A stretch of 64,000 nt of DNA, from NCBI GenBank assembly GCA_009911195.1, contig QXWV01000115.1, positions 1-64,000 of the forward strand. The letters are read 5' to 3'. The notes below the pieces were generated by a model. It was not told the DNA's origin. It ran no database searches and saw only the letters and a list, made by a program, of their open reading frames with translations. Numbering within the stretch: the stretch's first letter is position 1; each line of letters opens with the position of its first letter. Shown here in pieces: positions 6,368 through 13,764 of the stretch. The translations under genes and the position numbers were made by a program. This stretch comes from Lachnospiraceae bacterium. Its GTDB lineage: Bacteria; Bacillota; Clostridia; Lachnospirales; Lachnospiraceae.

Positions 6368-7258
6368 ATGAAAGGAATCAGAGGTAGTACAGAATTTGAG
6401 AAGCAATTTATTGACGTGTTTGAGCAGTTGTGCAGGAGGCATCATTCGTGGAAAGTGTGGCAGGACTTTGTGAATATGTCTGCATGTGCCATTGCTAATG
6501 CTGTAGACAAAAGACCGGAGGTCTGGAAATTGCGAGAGGATTCATACATGGAGACAATTAAAAGGTATTCCAAAGATGAACTCAATCTTATCTCCGATCT
6601 GCTCGGCATTACCACGTTAGCCCTGGAGGAGAATCCAGCTCAGGACTTTCTTGGAAAGTTCTACATGCGGCTCGACTTTGGAAGCGGGTGGCATGTTGCT
6701 GAACTGATGGCAAAGCTGCAATTAGGAGATGAGGCAAAAGGCCAGATTGCATCCAAAGATTATATTTCTGTTTGCGACTCCTGCTGTGGAGCGGGATGTA
6801 TGCTTATGGCGTTTGCAAATGTCTGTAAAGATGATATGGATATCAATTACCAGCGGTCGGTACTTTTTGTCGGGCAGGACATTGACGAAGTTGTCGCAAA
6901 GATGTGTTACATCCAAATCAGCCTTTTGGGATGTCCTGGGTATGTAGTCGTAGGGAACTCTCTTTCAGAGCCTATATGCGGCACCACAATAGAACCAAGT
7001 TACAAGAAACCTGAAAACATCTGGTTTACACCGTTATATTTCACTGATGTGTGGACACTCCGGAGAATCAGGTCTTGGAGCGAAAATTCTCATGAAAAAG
7101 AATCGAAGCTTGTTCAAATGTTAAAAGCTGAAGAAGTTCGGAAACCCGATATGGTGTTACATAAGCCGCCGCAAATGCCGGTTATGAAAAAATCGGAGGG
7201 CAAAAAGCCGTTTTCATGGAAAGAGTTCTTCACAGTGAAAGGAAAAGGTAAAAGATGA
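6368..7258 (+). CDS. N6-adenine methyltransferase-like protein, catalytic motif not evident
   Basis: The start at 6368 is after an AAAGGAG site. The 296-residue protein has a helical N-terminal region and then an SAM-binding core: CDSCCGAGCML at about 135-145 (motif I, normally DPxxGxG), GQDIDEVVAKM, and GNSL. The NPPF/DPPY motif expected after this is replaced by PENIWFTPLYF, so it may bind SAM without methylating adenine, or have another substrate. The C-terminal 60 residues are basic. The gene overlaps the next one by 4 bases. It resembles N6_Mtase proteins found in Clostridia prophages. Confidence 0.6.
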   Translation: MKGIRGSTEFEKQFIDVFEQLCRRHHSWKVWQDFVNMSACAIANAVDKRPEVWKLREDSYMETIKRYSKDELNLISDLLGITTLALEENPAQDFLGKFYMRLDFGSGWHVAELMAKLQLGDEAKGQIASKDYISVCDSCCGAGCMLMAFANVCKDDMDINYQRSVLFVGQDIDEVVAKMCYIQISLLGCPGYVVVGNSLSEPICGTTIEPSYKKPENIWFTPLYFTDVWTLRRIRSWSENSHEKESKLVQMLKAEEVRKPDMVLHKPPQMPVMKKSEGKKPFSWKEFFTVKGKGKR

Positions 7259-8025
7259 ATTTGAAGCAAAGGTTCTACAGAATGTGCGGTAAGTCGAGAT
7301 TATATTTAAAACGTTCCTCTCCCACTATTTTGTGCTGCGTGGCGGCTGTTGGTGTAGTCGCGACAGCCGTGGCCGCCGTCAAGGTGACTCCTAAAGCTAT
7401 GAAGTTGTTGGAAGATGCTACGTACGAAAAGGGAACAGATTTAAGTAGGACGGAGATTGTCGTCACTGTTGCTCATTTGTATATCCCGGCGGCTACTATT
7501 GGAGCTGGCACCATCTTCTGTATTTTCGGGGCAAACGCTCTTAACAAACAGCATCAGGCAAGATTGATGAGCGCTTACGCTTTGCTTAGAAACTATCACA
7601 AAGAATATCGTGATAAGTTGATTGAACTGCATGGCGAAGAAGCAGATGCCGAAATCAGAAATGCCATGATACGGGAACACTGTAATTTTCATCCGCTTGA
7701 TTCGGATGTTCCGGATGGTAAAGTTATATTTTATGATGAAATATCCGGGAAATCCATTATGCGGTATGAGCGGGAAGTGATAGATGCTGAGTATCATTTC
7801 AACCGCAATTTTACAATGAGAGGCTATGCGTTCCTTAACGAGTTCTATGAATTCCTGGGGTTGCCGCAAACAGAATACGGGGGAACTGTTGGCTGGACTA
7901 TGTCTTCTGGAATCATGTGGGTGGATTTTGAGCACTGTCTGATTGATAACGATGACGGTGGCCCGGCCTGCTATTCCATCGACATGGTATTTGCACCGGA
8001 AGTCTTGGAAGAATGGGAATGCTGA
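7255..8025 (+). CDS. DUF6353-type membrane protein, paralogue 1 (256 aa)
   Basis: This is one of three paralogues (others at 9197 and 11284). The shared N-terminus has a basic helix, KRSSPTIL, a Gly/Ala/Val membrane segment (about 24-44) and VTPKAM. A second hydrophobic segment lies at about 72-95. The remainder is soluble and ends with a conserved pattern, FLNEFYEFLGLP then GWTMSSG. A TTATATTT octamer lies in codons 15-18. DUF6353 is recognised from memory of the family pattern; its function is unknown. Confidence 0.6.
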   Translation: MNLKQRFYRMCGKSRLYLKRSSPTILCCVAAVGVVATAVAAVKVTPKAMKLLEDATYEKGTDLSRTEIVVTVAHLYIPAATIGAGTIFCIFGANALNKQHQARLMSAYALLRNYHKEYRDKLIELHGEEADAEIRNAMIREHCNFHPLDSDVPDGKVIFYDEISGKSIMRYEREVIDAEYHFNRNFTMRGYAFLNEFYEFLGLPQTEYGGTVGWTMSSGIMWVDFEHCLIDNDDGGPACYSIDMVFAPEVLEEWEC

Positions 8026-8031
8026 CAACTC

Positions 8032-8064
8032 CGCAAAATTTGCAACCACTATTATGAAAGGAGG
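8032..8064 (+). promoter_or_regulatory. Start-associated element, copy 12
   Basis: CGCAAAATTTGCA is followed after 22 bases by ATGAAAGGAGG, which is the ribosome site of the gene at 8074. Confidence 0.7.
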
Positions 8065-8073
8065 AGATGCTTT

Positions 8074-8238
8074 ATGACTGGAGCGGTAATTAAAGGAATC
8101 GGATTGGCGGCGACTGTAATTGGTATGGGAACATCACTCATCACTGATTGGGTCAACGAAAAGAAGATGGATGAAAAGATCGAAGAGAAAGTGAATGAGG
8201 CATTGTCCAGAAGAGACAACAATGAAGAGGAGTCCTAA
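8074..8238 (+). CDS. Small membrane protein ending in EES (54 aa)
   Basis: The ATG at 8074 follows AAAGGAGGAGATGCTTT. The N-terminus is a Gly-rich membrane segment (about residues 4-25), and the C-terminus is a charged helix ending NNEEES. The stop lies in a terminator loop. This is the last clear EES cassette. Confidence 0.65.
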   Translation: MTGAVIKGIGLAATVIGMGTSLITDWVNEKKMDEKIEEKVNEALSRRDNNEEES

Positions 8239-8257
8239 CAAGGGCTCTTTCTTCTTG
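8230..8257 (+). terminator. Cassette terminator with the stop codon in its loop
   Basis: GAGTCC (8230-8235) and GGGCTC (8242-8247) pair around TAACAA, followed by TTTCTTCTT. Confidence 0.75.
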
Positions 8258-8275
8258 CGCAGAGGAGGCAGCGCA

Positions 8276-8572
8276 ATGAGCAACGATTATATTTTATCCG
8301 TAATTCGGGAATATGCGGATGAATGCCTGAAAGAACCCGGTTGGCGTATGTCAAAAGAATGGTTCAAGCAGGTTTCGTATAGCCGGTGGGCGGTGGGTGA
8401 AATATTGAAAAGCATTGAAGAATCCCGATTCACGCCGCCCATCATGGTTGTTGAGGATTTCATCCGTAAAATGGATGACTTCTCATGTCGGAACAAAAAG
8501 ACCAGTTTTATATTTTCAGTCGCACATGACATAGCAGAGAACATTTTGGACGTTCTGATTGCCATGAAATGA
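8276..8572 (+). CDS. Small soluble phage protein (98 aa)
   Basis: The start follows GAGGAGGCAGCGCA. The protein is helical throughout, with no membrane segment or recognised motif. The second codon region carries a TTATATTT octamer and another lies near the 3' end. It precedes the variable early protein by 21 bases and may be co-transcribed with it. Confidence 0.6.
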   Translation: MSNDYILSVIREYADECLKEPGWRMSKEWFKQVSYSRWAVGEILKSIEESRFTPPIMVVEDFIRKMDDFSCRNKKTSFIFSVAHDIAENILDVLIAMK

Positions 8573-8593
8573 CATATCGAAAGGAGAAAAAAG

Positions 8594-9148
8594 ATGAAAG
8601 TATTAAGAAAACAGGAAGTATCTATTCAGACAACAGGTGAGTTCAAGGTTGGGGATCAGATTCAGATTGGAACGTATACCGCTACCTGCCAGAAAGTCAC
8701 CAGAAAAGGGGCTATCTTCCTTTTGGATCAGTATCTGGATGAGGCCTATAAGATGAATCGTGAGAATACGAACGAGGGCGGCTATGAGGCGAGCGACCTG
8801 CGTAAAGAGCTTCAGAAGAATAGTGTTCTGGAAATCTTCGATTCTGTCCGGGAAATGATGGTTCCGTTCAAGAACGGCGATCCGCTCCGTATTCCGTATG
8901 CAGAGGAATTCTTCGGAGATGTCGATTCCTATGAACCGAGCGGAAAGAAACAGTGGCCGCTTATGGAAGACCGCAAGAATCGCATCGCTATTCGGGAAGG
9001 AGAACCCTATGAGTGGGGCTGGCTGCAGAACAAGCTGAAGTCTTCTGGTACGTATTTCGCTACTGTGTACTACGCTGGCCGTGCGAACTGCGGCAGCGCG
9101 TCGCACTCTCTTGGGGTTCGTCCGGTCTTCCGCTTGCGGTTAGGCTAA
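8594..9148 (+). CDS. Early DGR target protein with a C-terminal variable domain (184 aa)
   Basis: The start follows AAAGGAG. The protein has no signal peptide or membrane segment. Residues 1-110 are a beta-rich DUF6273-like module. The C-terminus (about 140-184) is a C-type-lectin-like variable segment ending SHSLGVRPVFRLRLG, the sequence type diversified by DGRs. The last 90 bases match the template repeat at 57571 and differ only at template adenines. The gene lies among early cytoplasmic genes about 48.5 kb from the reverse transcriptase, so the diversified surface probably meets a host or competitor molecule rather than a receptor. Function unknown. Confidence 0.75.
   Translation: MKVLRKQEVSIQTTGEFKVGDQIQIGTYTATCQKVTRKGAIFLLDQYLDEAYKMNRENTNEGGYEASDLRKELQKNSVLEIFDSVREMMVPFKNGDPLRIPYAEEFFGDVDSYEPSGKKQWPLMEDRKNRIAIREGEPYEWGWLQNKLKSSGTYFATVYYAGRANCGSASHSLGVRPVFRLRLG
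9043..9130 (+). repeat. DGR variable repeat VR2
   Basis: Codon-by-codon alignment with the template gives equal length and 13 changed codons out of 23 in the core, every change at a template A. The flanking TCTCTTGGGGTTCGTCCGG is invariant. Confidence 0.85.
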
Positions 9149-9151
9149 TCT

Positions 9152-9168
9152 CCGTCCCTTGTGGGCGG
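9152..9168 (+). other. Hairpin downstream of VR2
   Basis: CCG-T-CCC pairs with GGG-CGG around TTGT, four bases after the stop codon. Hairpins at this position are known to promote DGR retrohoming, and VR1 has one with the same CTTGT core. Confidence 0.65.
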
Positions 9169-9196
9169 TCTATATTTTGAAAGGAGAAGCGACGAA

Positions 9197-10018
9197 ATGA
9201 AGAAACCTGATTTCTCTCGGATTGCCAGGAGTGTAAAGGCGGGGTTACATAAACATAGCCCTGAAATCCTTACAGGGCTTGGCATCGCCGGGATGATTAC
9301 CACCACCGTATTAGCAGTGCGAGCAACGCCTAAAGCGCTGATTCTTATTGAGGAGGAAAAACGCCGACAGAATAAAGAGCTGTATGAAGATGCCGAAAGA
9401 AAGAGATTAGACAGTTATCCTAGAGTTGACCTACTAAAACCGATAGAGCTTGTTCGGACTACTTGGGTCTGTTATGTTCCTGCTACTATCACCGGTGCAT
9501 TTTCTATTGCCTGCTTGATTGGAGCCAGCTCAGTGAACATTCGGCGTAATGCAGCGCTGGCCGCGGCCTATTCTCTGTCGGAGTCCGCTTTAAAAGAGTA
9601 CCAGGAAAAAGTGATTGAGACCATCGGGGAGAAGAAAGAGCGGGAAATCCGGGATGCGGTAGCAAAGGACAAGATTCAGCGTGAACCAGTCGTGAATAAA
9701 GAGGTCATCATCACAGGATACGGCGAACATCTGTGTTATGATCCGATTGCCAAATATTTCAAAGGCGATATAGAGAAGATACGGAGAGCTGAAAACATAC
9801 TGAATAAAAGGCTGATAAGCGAAATGTATGTTTCTCTGAATGACTTTTATTGCGAGATTGGCATACGGCCATCTGAACTGGGAGACGAACTCGGATGGAA
9901 TATAGATGACGGGCTTATTGATTTCCATTTTAGTTCCCAGCTGGCGGAAAACGGCGTACCGTGTTTGGTAATAGACTACCATGTTGCACCCAGGTATGAT
10001 TTTCGTACCTTGATGTGA
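9197..10018 (+). CDS. DUF6353-type membrane protein, paralogue 2 (273 aa)
   Basis: The start at 9197 follows AAAGGAG. The N-terminus has KHSPEILTGLGIAGMITTTV and then ATPKAL, the signature shared with the genes at 7255 and 11284. Membrane segments lie at about 25-42 and 100-118, and the C-terminal half has the shared FYCEIG then GWNIDDG pattern. It is soluble between the two segments with a charged helix. A near-match CTATATTTT lies just before its ribosome site. Confidence 0.6.
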   Translation: MKKPDFSRIARSVKAGLHKHSPEILTGLGIAGMITTTVLAVRATPKALILIEEEKRRQNKELYEDAERKRLDSYPRVDLLKPIELVRTTWVCYVPATITGAFSIACLIGASSVNIRRNAALAAAYSLSESALKEYQEKVIETIGEKKEREIRDAVAKDKIQREPVVNKEVIITGYGEHLCYDPIAKYFKGDIEKIRRAENILNKRLISEMYVSLNDFYCEIGIRPSELGDELGWNIDDGLIDFHFSSQLAENGVPCLVIDYHVAPRYDFRTLM

Positions 10019-10021
10019 CTG

Positions 10022-10054
10022 CGCAAAAAATACATTGGCTTTAATGGAAGAATC
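10022..10054 (+). promoter_or_regulatory. Start-associated element, copy 13
   Basis: CGCAAAAAATACA is followed after 22 bases by ATGGAAGAA. A separate AAAGGAG at 10073 serves the gene at 10087. Confidence 0.65.
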
Positions 10055-10086
10055 CACACTATTTCATAGACGAAAGGAGAACAATT

Positions 10087-10359
10087 ATGGAACCTAATGA
10101 AATCATGGAAAACGAGGAAGTTATCGAAACAGCAACGGAGGTGATCGTGGGGGCGAGTTCCGGATGCGGCTTTAAGGTGGCGGCTGGTTTCGGCCTGGGC
10201 ATTCTTGCGGGTATGGCAATCTGCAAGTTGGCAAGACCGGTAATCGCCAAGATCAAGGCGCGGAAGAAAGCACCTATCATTGATGTGACAGCGGACGAGT
10301 TTGAAGATGACAACTTTGAAGATGACGAGAAAGAGGAGTCCGAAGAAAAACCCGAGTAA
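10087..10359 (+). CDS. Small membrane protein with acidic tail (90 aa)
   Basis: The start follows AAAGGAGAACAATT. A Gly-rich membrane segment (about 30-50) is followed by a basic stop-transfer region and a very acidic tail, EKEESEEKPE. The EES remnant and a nearby hairpin suggest a diverged cassette. Confidence 0.6.
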   Translation: MEPNEIMENEEVIETATEVIVGASSGCGFKVAAGFGLGILAGMAICKLARPVIAKIKARKKAPIIDVTADEFEDDNFEDDEKEESEEKPE

Positions 10360-10383
10360 TGATATTCGGTGGATCAGACGAGA

Positions 10384-10417
10384 GGGAGTACCTGTAACAA
10401 GGTGCTTTCCCTTTTTT
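10384..10417 (+). terminator. Rho-independent terminator
   Basis: GGGAGTACCT pairs with AGGTGCTTTCCC around a GTAACA loop, followed by six T. The loop resembles the TAACAA of the cassette terminators. Confidence 0.7.
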
Positions 10418-10440
10418 CGTTTTCTGGGAGGAGGATTGCA

Positions 10441-10632
10441 ATGAACAAGTATATATACGAAGGACCGGTCATTGAGTTTGACCGTTGTATCCAGAACAAC
10501 TGGAAGGGGGAGACCGTGGCCGCATCAGAGACAAAAGCTCGGAGCAATCTTTCTTACCAGTGGAAGAAAAGGAATAACCGTATTACGGGTGTAAGAATCA
10601 CATTGCCTGGCAAATTGCGGAAGATAATCTGA
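10441..10632 (+). CDS. Small basic phage protein (63 aa)
   Basis: The ATG at 10441 follows GGGAGGAGG. The protein is basic, begins MNKYIYEGPVIEFDRCIQNN and ends TLPGKLRKII. Related-looking small proteins occur in Clostridia phages next to DUF6353 genes. No function known. Confidence 0.6.
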   Translation: MNKYIYEGPVIEFDRCIQNNWKGETVAASETKARSNLSYQWKKRNNRITGVRITLPGKLRKII

Positions 10633-10648
10633 AAGGAGAATTATATTT

Positions 10649-11257
10649 ATGGAAGAATACAAGCCAAACTCCCATAAATCCAAGGAAGAACAGCAGGCAG
10701 CGCCTCCTGAGAAGAAAGTAGAGAAAGTGGTCAGCGGTTCTGTGAAATCCAGAAAGAAAAGCGAGATCCAGAAATTTGCAGATGTCTTTATCCAGGAAGA
10801 TGCACAGAAAGTAAAGTCTTATATTCTGATGGATGTGCTGGTGCCGGCGGTAAAGAAAGCCATTTCTGATATCGTAACAAATGGAATCGATATGATTCTG
10901 TATGGGGAGGCCGGACGTACAAAAAAGAGCGGAACGGCTTCCAAAGTATCTTATCGGAGCTATTATAACAAGCGGGATGACCGTAGGGATTACGGTTCTT
11001 CCAGAACGCGAACGGGATATGACTATGATGATGTTATCTTGGACAATCGCGGGGAAGCGGAAGAAGTCCTGTCCCGGATGGATGAGCTGATTGCTACATA
11101 TGGCCTTGTCAGTGTGGCTGATTTCTATGATCTGGTAGGTATTACAGGCAGCTATACGGACAATAAGTACGGCTGGACGGATATTCGGAATGCTTCGGTG
11201 GTAAGGGTTCGTGACGGATATACAATTAAACTGCCGAGGGCATTGCCGTTAAACTAA
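10649..11257 (+). CDS. Conserved phage protein, unknown function (202 aa)
   Basis: The start follows AAAGGAGAATTATATTT, so a TTATATTT octamer lies between ribosome site and ATG. The N-terminal 50 residues are charged and probably disordered. A helical segment (60-90), a Tyr/Arg/Asp-rich linker (95-130), and a helical C-terminal domain follow. It lies between two DUF6353 genes. I recognise it as a recurrent prophage protein without a known role. Confidence 0.6.
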   Translation: MEEYKPNSHKSKEEQQAAPPEKKVEKVVSGSVKSRKKSEIQKFADVFIQEDAQKVKSYILMDVLVPAVKKAISDIVTNGIDMILYGEAGRTKKSGTASKVSYRSYYNKRDDRRDYGSSRTRTGYDYDDVILDNRGEAEEVLSRMDELIATYGLVSVADFYDLVGITGSYTDNKYGWTDIRNASVVRVRDGYTIKLPRALPLN

Positions 11258-11283
11258 AAAAATATGAAAAGGAGCAATAAATC

Positions 11284-12207
11284 ATGAAAGCAAATGAAAT
11301 TATGAGTAAGGCCAGTGGGGCGTTGAATAAGATTGGGTTCGGCTTGAAGAAGCGTAGCCCTGAGATTCTGGTGGCCGCTGGTGTTGTGGGTACAGTTGTA
11401 AGCGCTGTAATGGCCTGCAAGGCAACCACTAAGATTGGCACTATCCTGGACGAGACCAAGGAGCAGTTGGATCAGATTCACGAGTATACGGGGACTCCGG
11501 ATGCAGAGAAAAAGCAGTACAGTGTGGAAGATTCCAAGAGAGATACGGCCATCGTTTATGCCCAGGCGGGGGTGAAGCTGGCCAAGCTCTATGCGCCGTC
11601 AGTCGGTCTCGGAATTTTGTCCATCAGCAGCATTCTGGCATCCAACAATATCCTCAGAAAGCGTAATGCGGCGCTGGCAGCAGCTTATGCGGTAGTTGAC
11701 CGTAGTTTTAAGGAGTACAGGGATCGTGTTGTGGAGCGGTTCGGTAAAGAAGTAGATCATCAGCTCCGGTACAATATCAAGGCTACTGAAGTTGAGGAGA
11801 CTATTACGGACGAGAAAGGCAAGGAGAAGAAGGTTAAAAAGAACGTCGAAGTTGCTGACCCGAATGCCAGCGGCTATGTAAAGTATTTTACGAGAAGCAA
11901 TCCTTACTGGGAAGATGATTCTTCTTATGTGGAGATGTTCCTGCGGGCACAGCAGAATTATGCCAACGACAAACTGAAAGCGACTGGTCATCTCACTCTG
12001 AACGATGTCTATGACATGCTCGGGTTTCACGACAGTAAGGCCGGCATGGTAGTTGGCTGGATTTACGATCTGGACCATCCGAACGGGGATAACTATGTGG
12101 AGTTCGATGTAAAGAAAGTGAATCTCCCGAACGAGCAGGGCGGGTACGAAGAGGCTTATGCCATCGACTTCAACGTAGACGGCAATATTTATAATGAGAT
12201 GATTTGA
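11284..12207 (+). CDS. DUF6353-type membrane protein, paralogue 3 (307 aa)
   Basis: This is the longest of the three paralogues. It has KKRSPEILVAAGVVGTVVSAV (about 22-42), a second hydrophobic segment (about 105-122) next to LRKRNAALAAAYAVVDRSF, a charged linker, and C-terminal LNDVYDMLGF then GWIYDLDH. The Lys/Glu-rich insert at about 180-195 is unique to this copy. The start follows AAAAGGAGC. Confidence 0.65.
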   Translation: MKANEIMSKASGALNKIGFGLKKRSPEILVAAGVVGTVVSAVMACKATTKIGTILDETKEQLDQIHEYTGTPDAEKKQYSVEDSKRDTAIVYAQAGVKLAKLYAPSVGLGILSISSILASNNILRKRNAALAAAYAVVDRSFKEYRDRVVERFGKEVDHQLRYNIKATEVEETITDEKGKEKKVKKNVEVADPNASGYVKYFTRSNPYWEDDSSYVEMFLRAQQNYANDKLKATGHLTLNDVYDMLGFHDSKAGMVVGWIYDLDHPNGDNYVEFDVKKVNLPNEQGGYEEAYAIDFNVDGNIYNEMI

Positions 12208-12319
12208 AGGGAAGGGTATGCCTCTATGCTATCCGGGAACTTTGATCGCGATTTGGCTGACTATCCTTATCTGTTTTAGGGATGGCCAGCCTTTATATTT
12301 TTAGAAAGGAGTGGCTGAC

Positions 12320-12889
12320 ATGCACAGAAGAATACGAATGCTTTTGCTTCTTTTGATATTTTGTGTTGTCGGGAATTGCGCATCTGTTTGTGGAGAGATT
12401 GTCGCCGTTGCAGAGCCGGTCAGTACAGAACCCATACTGATTTCCGAACAAATCGAAGTGTCAATAAATGAAGAGGAGCATTCTGGCATTCCTGCCGCGG
12501 TTGAAGTGAAAGAACTTTTGGATAACAGCGAAGAGGCAGGACTTTCAGAAGAAGATATCAATTTGATTGCTCTGGTGGCAATGGCTGAGGCAGAGGGGGA
12601 ATCGGAGTACGGAAAGCGGTTGGTGATTGATACGGTTTTGAACCGCGTAGATTCCGAGCATTATCCCGATACGGTCTTTGAAGTTGTTTATCAGCCCAAT
12701 CAGTTTTCATCCATGTGGAACGGACGGGCGAATCAATGCTATGCCATGGATGAAATATGCCAGCTTGTCAGGGAAGAACTTCAGGAGCGTCGAAACTATG
12801 AAGTTATATTTTTTACGGCAGGCGGATACGGCAAATATGGAACTCCTATGTTCCAGGAAGGAAACCATTATTTCGGTAGTTATGAATGA
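12320..12889 (+). CDS. Secreted SleB/CwlJ-type cell wall hydrolase (189 aa)
   Basis: The ATG at 12320 follows AAAGGAG by 8 bases. Residues 1-25 are a signal peptide (basic start, LLLLLIFCVVG core), followed by an acidic linker (30-80) and a Hydrolase_2 domain: LVAMAEAEGESEYGKRLVIDTVLNRV, then QFSSMW and a Tyr/Gly-rich C-terminus ending NHYFGSYE. The motif order matches the SleB/CwlJ family, probably a lytic transglycosylase. In the early region it could remodel the wall before lysis, or aid DNA delivery. A TTATATTT lies both before the gene and inside it. Confidence 0.75.
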   Translation: MHRRIRMLLLLLIFCVVGNCASVCGEIVAVAEPVSTEPILISEQIEVSINEEEHSGIPAAVEVKELLDNSEEAGLSEEDINLIALVAMAEAEGESEYGKRLVIDTVLNRVDSEHYPDTVFEVVYQPNQFSSMWNGRANQCYAMDEICQLVREELQERRNYEVIFFTAGGYGKYGTPMFQEGNHYFGSYE

Positions 12890-12901
12890 AAGGAGAAGCT
12901 T

Positions 12902-13018
12902 ATGAATAGCGGATTAGTTGTTATGTCCTATACTTTATCAGCGTTGTCTGGGATTTGTTTTATAACGGGACTGGCTGTCCTGTTCGGGGGAAGGAGTGAA
13001 AAACATGGAAAATTTTGA
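12902..13018 (+). CDS. Very small membrane peptide (38 aa)
   Basis: The ATG follows AAAGGAGAAGCTT. Nearly the whole peptide is one hydrophobic span (VVMSYTLSALSGICFITGLAV) with a basic tail. It overlaps the next gene by 14 bases. The overlapping small frames suggest a holin-like or accessory role for the wall hydrolase, which is inference only. Confidence 0.5.
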   Translation: MNSGLVVMSYTLSALSGICFITGLAVLFGGRSEKHGKF

Positions 13019-13166
13019 AGCTATTATCACCATGTTAGATTTCACTCTGGACTCTAAACGTAAGCGGCATATTGTCGGTGGGATTCTGCTGAGCGTGTCA
13101 TTTCTGTTCGGCGGTCTGGCGCTTACCACCATGACATTAAAGACGGAGGAAAAGCGGGATGAGTAG
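13005..13166 (+). CDS. Small membrane protein (53 aa)
   Basis: The ATG follows GGGGAAGGAG. It has a charged N-terminal helix, one membrane segment (about 24-44, VGGILLSVSFLFGGLALTTM) and a charged tail. It overlaps both neighbours and is translationally coupled in the cluster 12902-13764. Confidence 0.55.
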   Translation: MENFEAIITMLDFTLDSKRKRHIVGGILLSVSFLFGGLALTTMTLKTEEKRDE

Positions 13167-13764
13167 AGGATTATATTTAGCAGCATTTGTTGCTGGCGCG
13201 GCGGTCGGCTCTGCAACAACGTGGTTTGTTGTAAAAAGGAAGTATGAAAAGATTGCCCAGGAGGAAATTGACTCTGTAAAAGAGGTCTTTTATAAAAGAG
13301 AGTTTGGTCCCAAAGTAAAAGAAATGACCAACGTAGGGGAAGGAATTGTAAGAGGATTACAAGTCGGGATTATGCAGGCGGCAGAGCAGGCAAAAGATAA
13401 GCCTGATCTTGTGCAGTATGCGGCTATGGTTCAAAAATATGGAGGAAACATCGGCGAAGAAAAGGAGGCACATATGAAGGATAAATACCCTTATGTCATA
13501 TCGCCGGAGGAATTTGGCGAGTTTGACGACTATGAAAAGATCAGCCTCACTTATTATGCCGATGGTGTTCTGGCGGATGACAATAATGAAGTTGTAGATG
13601 ATGTGGAAGATATTGTGGGCGATGCCCTGGATCACTTTGGTGAATATGAGGATGATTCTGTATTTGTCAGATGTGATGAGCGGAAATGCGACTATGAGAT
13701 ACTTCTCGATCAAAGAACATTCTCCGAAGTGTCCGACAGTAATCCCAATCGGGTGGAGGTATGA
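13159..13764 (+). CDS. Membrane-anchored phage protein (201 aa)
   Basis: An N-terminal membrane anchor (about 4-24) begins with GLYLAAFVAGAAVGSATTW, and its codons 4-6 contain TTATATTT. A cytoplasmic helical region follows, then an acidic C-terminal half (YYADGVLADDNNEVVDDVEDIVG). It is conserved among Clostridia phages; function unknown. The start overlaps the preceding stop. Confidence 0.6.
   Translation: MSRGLYLAAFVAGAAVGSATTWFVVKRKYEKIAQEEIDSVKEVFYKREFGPKVKEMTNVGEGIVRGLQVGIMQAAEQAKDKPDLVQYAAMVQKYGGNIGEEKEAHMKDKYPYVISPEEFGEFDDYEKISLTYYADGVLADDNNEVVDDVEDIVGDALDHFGEYEDDSVFVRCDERKCDYEILLDQRTFSEVSDSNPNRVEV

Noticed and set aside
7441-8049. 202-codon minus-strand frame
   Set aside because: It is a shadow of the DUF6353 gene and has no start signals.
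2392-8257. CRISPR array from the short repeats
   Set aside because: The repeats are terminators and gene starts separated by ORFs of unequal length, with no Cas genes.
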